A DNA stretch of 38,361 bases, taken from a virus. Shown here one piece after another: positions 18,310 to 25,621 of this stretch. Location: the IMG/VR virus record IMGVR_UViG_3300048694_000978, positions 1 to 38,361 of that record. One strand, 5' to 3'. How positions within the stretch are numbered: the stretch's first letter is position 1; each line of letters opens with the position of its first letter. Position numbers and translations under genes: made by a program. Below the pieces are notes generated by a model, which was not told the origin of the DNA, did no database searches, and was given only the letters and a program-made list of their open reading frames with translations.

Positions 18310-21300
18310 TAAATTACTCCGCTACCAGGTGCAGTACGTAGGTTAGTACTGGTCAATGCTTCAATAACTTCAATGTTATCAACTGTGGCTGCATTGGCAA
18401 AGATTTCCATGGGCTCTGCACGAATTTCGTACAGGTCACCAAAGTATTTTTGTGTGTCCAGAGGCACCAAGACCACTGAACTGATAATAGTACCCAACTG
18501 TTTGTGCAGATAGGCTGCTAATTCCGAGAAATAGAATGTATCACCAAAATTCCATTTGTCAATGGAGAAATAATCATTCATTGCTGCTAACACCGCACTT
18601 TTAATTTCACTAGTGCTTGCAGTGGAATTCTGAGCACGTATAACCTTGATTGTTGCTTGCAATGCACTGGCAGCTTTGGGTCCAAACAATGGCTTGAATA
18701 TAACAGAATTCATAACAATGTTATCACTGATCATTTTATAATCCTGCAGACCTTGGTATGCTGTGCTCAATTCATTGATTGTGGGAATGTCGGGTTCTGC
18801 CACTGTGCCTGTGGTATCACGCAACCAGTTTTGGTATGCTGTGTAGTACGACAATGTAACCAAATAAATGTCAATGATGTTGCTGGTGCCCGGATCAATT
18901 CTGTTGGTCAATGGTGAATTGTGACGATATTGAAAATACAAGCTCTGGCGTCCTGGGTATGCTTTCCAGTCTGTCTGTTCAGTAAGGACCAATACTCCAG
19001 CAGTGTTGATGCTTAACAACCAAAATGTCTCTTGGCTGTATGCATAGAAATACTGTCCAGGAGAATATTGGAATTTGGCCGCTTCGATTGCATCGTAACT
19101 GGCATACGCACTGTTAACTACTCCGGGCTCTACCAACAGGTATCTTTGTAGATTGTCAAAATCCACAGTTTGTTGTAAGAACACCCAAGGCGAATTGGCA
19201 TTGGCGGTTGTGGGGACAGGGCCAACAATTTCATCAAAGAAGTCTGGATTGTCTGGCACGCCGTCGCTATCTGAATCTCTATAGCTGATTAGTACTTGGA
19301 AGTCATCCACATAGCCATCGCTTTCCACAGGTTGTCCGATAATTGTTGTGTAAATGTCACCGTTCAATGATGCAGCAGAATCCGGCTTGGAATTCATTGC
19401 CAATACATTGATAAAATCTTTGATTGTTGTTCCTGTACGGCTGTCGTAAATCTTTTGATTTCCGTAAAAGAAGAAACGTGTTTGCAACACACTACCAAAG
19501 TAATATGCCAGCGATCTAGTCAACACAGTGTAGGTTCCATTTTGTACAGAACACTGCACCATCCAAGACGCATCGGCATTGGTGCCAGAAGTATTACCTG
19601 CATATTGCTGGCTCCAAGGAGCATTTAGTGCAAGGTTTGTGCTGGTAATCAGATACCATGTTCCAGCACCATCAGACGTTGGCACTGTTCCGTTGTTGTC
19701 GTAGCCCAGGCCAAAGTTTCTTCCCAATAGAATTTGCTGTTGGATTTCAGATTGTAAACTAGCACTGAGTGCGGTAGTAAACACAGGAATAATTGTATCA
19801 ACCAGCGCACCGGTGGGCACAAAGTTGTTTAATGCAACAGGTCCTTGACCCGATGATAAGTTTCCAGCGCCGCCATTATATCCGTCGCCTACAATAGCAA
19901 TTGGGCTTGCCCAAATTTCTGTGCGTTCGTTGGCTCGTGTTGGGGTGCCTGCTTTGAGTCTATTGTTGCTGTCAAAGTAATATCCTGTAGGAGGAACAAA
20001 CTTGATCAAGCTTCTGACCACAGCGTACTTGAATGCTGTGCTGGTTGTGGCGCCAATAGGAATTGGTGCACCGTTTGGCCAGGTCGAGCTCACAGTGTTG
20101 TCCTTGAAATAACCTGTGGTTTCATTAGCAACAGTGGTGCTTTGATTCCAGGCTGCACCCGGTACCCATGTTGACCCTGGGGGTAAATTGGTTTCTGTCA
20201 CTCGAGGAAAGTTTGCATAATAAAATTGCTTGGTCGTGGCTTCTAACAATTGCGGTTGCAATCTGTTGATAATGAAATCAGTGATTTCGTTTCTGTTGGA
20301 CCAAGTAAAGCTGATGGGCGGTTGGAAAGCAGTGTTTTCCCACAGCGCACCATCGCTGGAGAATGTGTTGGTAGAACTATACTTGCCGGTGTTGTCAACC
20401 AAGTCGAGATAACGACTGGTGCCAATTGAACTGCGGTTCACAGCTTTTGATTTGATAATTGAATTGTATGCTGTGTATGGGAATAGGTTGTAATCTTCGC
20501 CATTGACCATGCGGTTCTGGGTGTAGTAACGAGCAGGAGCACGTTGCTTGATTGCTTCAATTGATTCACGTGCCTGAGCGTTGCTTACAGGTTGTGTAAT
20601 GCCGCAGGTAAATGTAATTGTTTCTAAATTGCCTGCGCGACTGATGTAGCTGATAGGCAACACAACGTTTTGCATTTCTTCAGGATTGATAATATACTGC
20701 AATCCGTTGGAGCTGCGAACATAGGCACGGAATGTGCCCACTGGAATTTCACTGAACACACCATCACCAAACACCATGGTAATCTGGTCATTGGTTCTAG
20801 ATGTAGTTGAATAGATTGGGCGCAGGGTTGTGAGCTGTTCTGCAGCAGCAGTGTAAACGTTTTCAGTGTAGGCCCACTCACGAGCAATATTACCCACGTT
20901 GTCTAATTGGAACAACCAACGATCTTCATTGTTCACACCTTCGATGTTGATGTTTACTGTGCGGTTAGCAATGCGCTCGGCCAAGTTGAAATCTTGGTTT
21001 TGCAGCGTACCTTGTTTGAACAAAAAGAAATAGCCATTGTTAGCACTTTGATAGCCCAGTTGGTCATTGCGATACAGTATGTTGAAACTGGTGTTGGGCA
21101 CAGGACTGGGTTCATAGATATAGTCTCTGCCCACTGTGGTTGCAGTCATGGCTTCAAATGGCATGTTGATGCCATCCACTGTGGCAGTGTAAGGAATCAC
21201 TGGCAAAAAGCCTGGAACCAAATTGATAGCATACTCACTGGTGGGAATGTTTAATATGGTTTGACGATTGCCCGGACGGCCAATTTTTTGTGTGTCAACA

Positions 21301-21791
21301 AAGCAGGCATTGAGAATGGTATTCCACTGTTCCAACCAGTCCGGATTGGTAGGGTCAGCCCAGTTGATTGTGACGTTTGAAAGGTTCACACCATTGTAGT
21401 CAACTACGTTTTCAGTTGTTTGTACATTGAATACTTTGAGCAGGCCCTGTGCTGCGGTGTTGCGCTTGGCTGTGTAGCTTACAAGGTTTCCTAATTTAAC
21501 TACTGAATCACGGCGCTCGGCAGTATCCATGTAGTTTTCACGGGTATTCAGGTCAGTACGGAAGGCCATGGCCTGGCCCATAAACGCAATAACGTCCAAC
21601 AGCGCAATATATTCTGATGATTCAATGAAGTCATTGAATGTTTCTGGATAGTACAATCGCAGATAATCAGTGAAACTTTTTCTCAGTGTTTCAAAATCGT
21701 AACTTTGAAAGTCAGCTTCTCTGTAAGTCTGGTATATTTGTTTCCAGTCTTCAACGCCGAATATTGCTGTTTGTCGTGTGGTTTTTGCCAT
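18309..21791 (-). CDS. 6: Baseplate wedge protein gp6
   Basis: 1160 aa. The N-terminal region carries the gp6 hallmark: SFTDYLRLYYPETFNDFIES followed by ALLDVIAFMGQAMAFR and DLNTRENYMDTAERRDSV (residues ~38-100), closely matching T4 gp6. In T4, gp6 dimers form the inner ring of the baseplate wedge and join neighbouring wedges. T4 gp6 is about 660 aa, so this protein has roughly 500 extra residues, mainly beta-rich sequence in the middle and C-terminal half, as usual in marine relatives. A CATAAATA late-promoter motif lies 19 nt before the ATG. Its stop overlaps the start of the giant gene by one base (TAATG). No signal peptide or membrane segment is seen. Confidence 0.92.
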   Translation of the reverse strand: MAKTTRQTAIFGVEDWKQIYQTYREADFQSYDFETLRKSFTDYLRLYYPETFNDFIESSEYIALLDVIAFMGQAMAFRTDLNTRENYMDTAERRDSVVKLGNLVSYTAKRNTAAQGLLKVFNVQTTENVVDYNGVNLSNVTINWADPTNPDWLEQWNTILNACFVDTQKIGRPGNRQTILNIPTSEYAINLVPGFLPVIPYTATVDGINMPFEAMTATTVGRDYIYEPSPVPNTSFNILYRNDQLGYQSANNGYFFLFKQGTLQNQDFNLAERIANRTVNINIEGVNNEDRWLFQLDNVGNIAREWAYTENVYTAAAEQLTTLRPIYSTTSRTNDQITMVFGDGVFSEIPVGTFRAYVRSSNGLQYIINPEEMQNVVLPISYISRAGNLETITFTCGITQPVSNAQARESIEAIKQRAPARYYTQNRMVNGEDYNLFPYTAYNSIIKSKAVNRSSIGTSRYLDLVDNTGKYSSTNTFSSDGALWENTAFQPPISFTWSNRNEITDFIINRLQPQLLEATTKQFYYANFPRVTETNLPPGSTWVPGAAWNQSTTVANETTGYFKDNTVSSTWPNGAPIPIGATTSTAFKYAVVRSLIKFVPPTGYYFDSNNRLKAGTPTRANERTEIWASPIAIVGDGYNGGAGNLSSGQGPVALNNFVPTGALVDTIIPVFTTALSASLQSEIQQQILLGRNFGLGYDNNGTVPTSDGAGTWYLITSTNLALNAPWSQQYAGNTSGTNADASWMVQCSVQNGTYTVLTRSLAYYFGSVLQTRFFFYGNQKIYDSRTGTTIKDFINVLAMNSKPDSAASLNGDIYTTIIGQPVESDGYVDDFQVLISYRDSDSDGVPDNPDFFDEIVGPVPTTANANSPWVFLQQTVDFDNLQRYLLVEPGVVNSAYASYDAIEAAKFQYSPGQYFYAYSQETFWLLSINTAGVLVLTEQTDWKAYPGRQSLYFQYRHNSPLTNRIDPGTSNIIDIYLVTLSYYTAYQNWLRDTTGTVAEPDIPTINELSTAYQGLQDYKMISDNIVMNSVIFKPLFGPKAASALQATIKVIRAQNSTASTSEIKSAVLAAMNDYFSIDKWNFGDTFYFSELAAYLHKQLGTIISSVVLVPLDTQKYFGDLYEIRAEPMEIFANAATVDNIEVIEALTSTNLRTAPGSGVI

Positions 21792-21810
21792 TGCCTGATA
21801 ACCTTTGTAT

Positions 21811-21818
21811 TATTTATG
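21811..21818 (-). promoter_or_regulatory. Late promoter motif (CATAAATA) before gp6
   Basis: Minus-strand CATAAATA fits the NATAAATA form seen in marine T4-like phages, with T4's TATAAATA as strict consensus. It lies in the 46-nt gap between gp25 and gp6. The predicted start is near 21805, just at the AAAGG ribosome site of gp6, so the leader would be very short. Confidence 0.5.
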
Positions 21819-21837
21819 GCTAACAAAAACCGCGTAG

Positions 21838-22212
21838 TTATACGTAGGTGGCGTTGCGCTGTTGTTGATTGAAGAAAACGCTTAATAATTCGTTGGCGCC
21901 GGTTGCTACAACCTGCAATTGCAATTCAATTAGTATGCCATTTTGTTGGGGAAACACATTGATATCGCTGATGTAAATTCTAGGATCTCCACCTGCCACA
22001 CGCTGCACTTCATTGATAATACCTTGTTGTACTGTTTCGATTTGGTTTTCAAACATGTAGTCCCACAGTGCAGTGCCGTAGCCTGGGCGGCCGGGCAATT
22101 GTCCTTGACGAATGTTAAATGCATTCAACAAGTCGCGCTTGATCAATTCAAAATCCAGCAATGTGAATTTCTTGTATTGTTGTTGGGTATTAAAACCGAT
22201 GAATGTGGGCAT
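21838..22212 (-). CDS. 25: Baseplate wedge protein gp25 (GPW/gp25 family)
   Basis: 124 aa, close to the T4 gp25 length of 132. It has the family layout: an N-terminal LIKRDLLNAFNIRQGQLPGR segment, then PGYGTALWDYMFEN and the C-terminal beta part IYISDINVFPQ. gp25 is the wedge core protein shared by contractile tails and type VI secretion (TssE); it lies against the sheath initiator. The ATG is 5 nt after a perfect TATAAATA late promoter, and no Shine-Dalgarno sequence is visible, so late transcripts may be leaderless. The gene precedes gp6, as expected for wedge components made together. Confidence 0.92.
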   Translation of the reverse strand: MPTFIGFNTQQQYKKFTLLDFELIKRDLLNAFNIRQGQLPGRPGYGTALWDYMFENQIETVQQGIINEVQRVAGGDPRIYISDINVFPQQNGILIELQLQVVATGANELLSVFFNQQQRNATYV

Positions 22213-22217
22213 AGCTA

Positions 22218-22225
22218 TATTTATA
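22218..22225 (-). promoter_or_regulatory. T4-type late promoter (TATAAATA) abutting gp25
   Basis: Minus-strand TATAAATA between the stop of the 626-aa gene and the gp25 ATG. A late RNA starts about 6 nt after the last A, which falls at or next to the A of the gp25 ATG at 22212. It is an exact consensus match in an intergenic gap, so it is likely functional. Confidence 0.65.
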
Positions 22226-22226
22226 G

Positions 22227-24107
22227 TTAAGTTCCGAGGGTCTGAACACGGATGGCTTGTGTGTAAATCTTGTTGGCCAGGTCTTTAATCAGTTGTCTAA
22301 CTTTGTCACTTGATTCTCCCATGGCCGGAAGATACCTGTCTATAATATCGTGAAACGTTCCCAATGCAGTTCTTTGTGCAAAGTTTTGTCCAGAGCTAGG
22401 AATGGTATTTTGTTCTGCTAACGCTGCGGCATTTAGTGCTTCGATTCTTGCTCGCACTGTGGCTCTCAGTGCTATTGCTTCGTTGTTGATTGTGTTCCAC
22501 TGATCTTGGGTAATAGCCTGATACTGTGAATTGATTGCATTGATTCGTTGTTGCAATGCATCAAATGCGGCGGTAAGTTCTCGAACAAACTGTGCAAATC
22601 CGCTGATTGCAGTGTATTCACCAGTTGCAGTGCCTGTGACCACTGTGGGTACTTTTTCATTGCCTACAACTCGTGCGGCGGCAGCATCTGCTGTGGCAGA
22701 ATTCACTGTGTTTTCGCTAGGCTCCACAACCCTTTCTTTGAGCACCGGCTCTTCAGTTTTTTCCTGGGTAAGTGTTACCGCAAATGCTCCATTGGTTGCC
22801 ATGCTGTCAAATTTGCTCTTAACGTCTGCAGGCAGGCCTGGCTTGTTAGTAGCCCATTTCAGTGTATCCTGTACACTTTTGGCTGCATTGGTTGCAAGCC
22901 CGCTCAGTGCCTGCGGCGATAGTTTGTCTGTTGGTATTCCTAACTGTTTTAGATCGCCAAGTCCAGAACTCATCAAACCCTGTTGTACCTTGTTTTGCAA
23001 GTTGTCGTTGCCCAGCAAGTCCCCAAGCCCTTTGACTCCGTCTTTGCCAGTCCACACTGTGGGACTTTTTAATACGTTGATAAGTTCATTTGTGCCTTCT
23101 TGCAAAAATGCAGCCGCAGTTCCTGGTTTTATCAATCCAGCTTTTTCCAATTGTGAAGCGTCAAACCCAAATTTTCCAGCGCCCAGTTCGTTGCTGATTT
23201 CTGTGGATGCTTGCCCTATCAATTTACTAGCTTGAGCCAATGTCCCTGTAACATCTGTTGAACTAAGATTACCGATACTTCCCAGTCCAGGAATTTGTTT
23301 GGTCAAATCAGCAATGTTGATGCCATTGGTAGGAATGCCATTTAATGCATTGGTAATTCCTGCAATTCCCGCTGGCAAATTGGCTTGAAATTTTGCAATC
23401 TCGCCGGGCAGGTTTGCTTGAGCAGTTGATACAGCGCCTGGCAATCCGCGTTGAAAGGAATTTACTACTCCAGGAATCTGAGAAGTTATGCCTCCAGCAA
23501 ATTGATTGAAGTTGGTTGCGCCAATTGCAAGTGCAGAAGCCACAGCCGGCCCAGCACCTTGCAATGCTGAACCGATTTGACCGGCAGCAGCAGATCCGTT
23601 AGGTCCCAGTGCCGCGGTTATGGCAGCAGTGTTGGTTCCCGGAGGTAACAATTTAGCAGCTTCAGCAAAGCCTTGTGACAGTTGAGGTGCTGCGGCTTCC
23701 AATCCATCGGCTGCTTGTGTGGCTGCACTCAGTGTGTCTCCAATGTTGAACCCAACCAGTGCGCCTGTTCCGGCTTGCTGTTTGAAAATAGCTTGTGCCT
23801 GCTCCAGTGTCATGCCCGGAGGACCTTTTATTTTGAATGTTTCTACTGTGGCAGAAGATGCAGCAGGTGCCACAGCATCATCTGCTGGTCGCGGGTAGCC
23901 AATATCGGCCAAGCTGGGCAATCCACGTTTGAGTCGTTCTTGATTTATGCGGTCCCAAACTATTGCATCATTGCCTGTGTATGTTAAGTCTTGATCCGCA
24001 GTACCAGAATACAGCGAACCCCCGAGGTTAGACAAGCCAGCGGGTATTTTTGGCAAGCCACCGTCGCTGACTAAAATTCCATTGAGATTAAATGTAAATT
24101 CGCTCAT
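22227..24107 (-). CDS. Unrecognised 626-aa baseplate-operon protein
   Basis: 626 aa, not recognised. The start overlaps the gp5 stop as ATGA, so translation is probably coupled to gp5. The N-terminus (TFNLNGILVSDGGLPKIPAG, then DQDLTYTGNDAIVWDRINQER) is followed by FKIKGPPGMTLEQAQAIF (about residues 87-104). Residues ~130-300 are Ala/Gly/Asn-rich with recurring short amphipathic units ending in LPG or IPG (for example FQRGLPGAVSTAQANLPG, FQANLPAGIAGI). The C-terminal ~110 residues are helical, probably coiled coil (FDALQQRINAINSQYQ). No enzyme motif, signal peptide or metal site is seen. Location between gp5 and gp25 suggests a baseplate hub or spike accessory; a tape-measure-like or membrane-active helical role is possible but unproven. 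Confidence 0.75.
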   Translation of the reverse strand: MSEFTFNLNGILVSDGGLPKIPAGLSNLGGSLYSGTADQDLTYTGNDAIVWDRINQERLKRGLPSLADIGYPRPADDAVAPAASSATVETFKIKGPPGMTLEQAQAIFKQQAGTGALVGFNIGDTLSAATQAADGLEAAAPQLSQGFAEAAKLLPPGTNTAAITAALGPNGSAAAGQIGSALQGAGPAVASALAIGATNFNQFAGGITSQIPGVVNSFQRGLPGAVSTAQANLPGEIAKFQANLPAGIAGITNALNGIPTNGINIADLTKQIPGLGSIGNLSSTDVTGTLAQASKLIGQASTEISNELGAGKFGFDASQLEKAGLIKPGTAAAFLQEGTNELINVLKSPTVWTGKDGVKGLGDLLGNDNLQNKVQQGLMSSGLGDLKQLGIPTDKLSPQALSGLATNAAKSVQDTLKWATNKPGLPADVKSKFDSMATNGAFAVTLTQEKTEEPVLKERVVEPSENTVNSATADAAAARVVGNEKVPTVVTGTATGEYTAISGFAQFVRELTAAFDALQQRINAINSQYQAITQDQWNTINNEAIALRATVRARIEALNAAALAEQNTIPSSGQNFAQRTALGTFHDIIDRYLPAMGESSDKVRQLIKDLANKIYTQAIRVQTLGT

Positions 24108-25612
24108 GAACTTCTCACTATTTCTACGCCAGCCGGCACAGGTATTGCCCCCGGAGGTGGAGGTGGTTTGCCTTGCTCCAATGAGATTTCAACATCCACA
24201 CCCTTGTTATGATAAGGGTAAGGCTCATGTGTAGGCGCACGACTCACAATGCTTTCAAGGCCATTAGGGTCAACTGTCCAACCAGTGGATGTACTAAATG
24301 TTGTATCGTCCATGATTGTTTTGGTTATCGGATCAGGTGCTTCTACTGAGGGTGCTGCTGGACCGTTGAGGTCAATTCCACCGGCGCTAAACACCAAGCT
24401 GGAACCACCGTTCCAAGATCCGCCTGCTGCGCTGTCTACAGCCAGTGTACCGTCGGCTTTTACTTGCACAGTGTCTTTGCTATACAATGTCATTGCTTGT
24501 TGGCACTGTATTGTCAAATCAATTTCTGCTTGGATATCAATATTTTCTGTGGCTTTTACTTTGAAGTTTCTGCCAGCATACATGTTGATATCTCTGTCAG
24601 CATGCAAGTTGATGTCACCTCTAGTACGTAGGTTGATTGAGTTTGTGCTGTAAACATCCAAGGTACCTTCTGCACCCAATTCAAACCAGCTTAGACCATT
24701 GGCATGAGTGATATAAAAGAAGTTGCCCGAATCGTTCATTGTGATCTGGTGACCGGATGTGGTGCGGAAACGTATGAGTCTATTGTTGCCGTCTATGTCT
24801 CCGTCGTCCATGACCATGCTGTGCCCACCCACACGCCCAACAACCTTGGCGTCTTGGGGTCGGATTTCTCCGGCAGCAATCTTGCGCTGTATTTCCCCGG
24901 GCTTCATGCCACCTTGATACACTGCTGTACCCGGAGTAGAGATACCATATACTGCGCTGGGTGTTTCTCGTTGACTGCTGGATCGGATTGGTCCACGTTC
25001 GGGGTCTTTGATCAAGCCCTGATAAAACATAGTCTGTGCTACTACGCCCTGCACAGGCTTGGGACTGTCAAAGAATCTACCACTTTCTTCCAGTGCAGTA
25101 TTGTTGACGTTGAGTTCAACTACAGGTAACTGCGTTGCTCCGGCAAAATAAGTTGCTTGATTTTGGTTTTCTGTGACAAATTTTGAGCTAGCACCGATTG
25201 CCGGCACCATATGTCCCACGCTTTGATCTGGCACAACGCCAATGTAAAATCCTTGGCTGCGGTCGCCGTTGACAAAAACACACAACACAGTGACGCCAAT
25301 GTCTGGGGGAGTAAACCACATGCCATAGGCGTTGGGGTTGCCATCAATGTAGGTGCCTACTCCTGTAGAAGCAGGATTGGCAGGTGTTGATCCAAAGAAC
25401 CCTGGCAGATAACTCACACTGGTCCATTTGGTTTGATCATCAGGATTGCCATCAGCAAACACATCAATGTAAACTTGCAGTCGGCCTGCTCGTGTGGGGT
25501 CTACGTTGTTTTTTACCACGCCATAAAATGGTCCTGACTCCGCAGGAACACCGCCGCGATCTAATTTGTAGTTTTGCGGGCGACCTCTACTGCGTTGAAT
25601 TTCTTCTGCCAT
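24104..25612 (-). CDS. 5: Baseplate central spike protein gp5-like, no lysozyme domain seen
   Basis: 502 aa. Residues ~25-150 form an OB-fold like the gp5/VgrG spike N-terminus (FYGVVKNNVDPTRAGRLQVY, MWFTPPDIGVTVLCVFVNGD). Residues ~264-395 are a run of short beta-strands with a 6-10 residue period (INLRTRGDINLHADRDINMY) as in the triple-stranded beta-helix needle of T4 gp5. T4 gp5 (575 aa) has a lysozyme domain between these parts; here the ~110-residue linker (KFVTENQNQATYF to KVVGRVGGHSMVM) shows no T4-lysozyme-like E-D-T catalytic pattern. The C-terminus is Pro-rich (KPPPPPGAIPVP). The start has an AAGGAA ribosome site. It forms the cell-puncturing trimer at the baseplate centre. Confidence 0.88.
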   Translation of the reverse strand: MAEEIQRSRGRPQNYKLDRGGVPAESGPFYGVVKNNVDPTRAGRLQVYIDVFADGNPDDQTKWTSVSYLPGFFGSTPANPASTGVGTYIDGNPNAYGMWFTPPDIGVTVLCVFVNGDRSQGFYIGVVPDQSVGHMVPAIGASSKFVTENQNQATYFAGATQLPVVELNVNNTALEESGRFFDSPKPVQGVVAQTMFYQGLIKDPERGPIRSSSQRETPSAVYGISTPGTAVYQGGMKPGEIQRKIAAGEIRPQDAKVVGRVGGHSMVMDDGDIDGNNRLIRFRTTSGHQITMNDSGNFFYITHANGLSWFELGAEGTLDVYSTNSINLRTRGDINLHADRDINMYAGRNFKVKATENIDIQAEIDLTIQCQQAMTLYSKDTVQVKADGTLAVDSAAGGSWNGGSSLVFSAGGIDLNGPAAPSVEAPDPITKTIMDDTTFSTSTGWTVDPNGLESIVSRAPTHEPYPYHNKGVDVEISLEQGKPPPPPGAIPVPAGVEIVRSS

Positions 25613-25621
25613 TGATATTCC

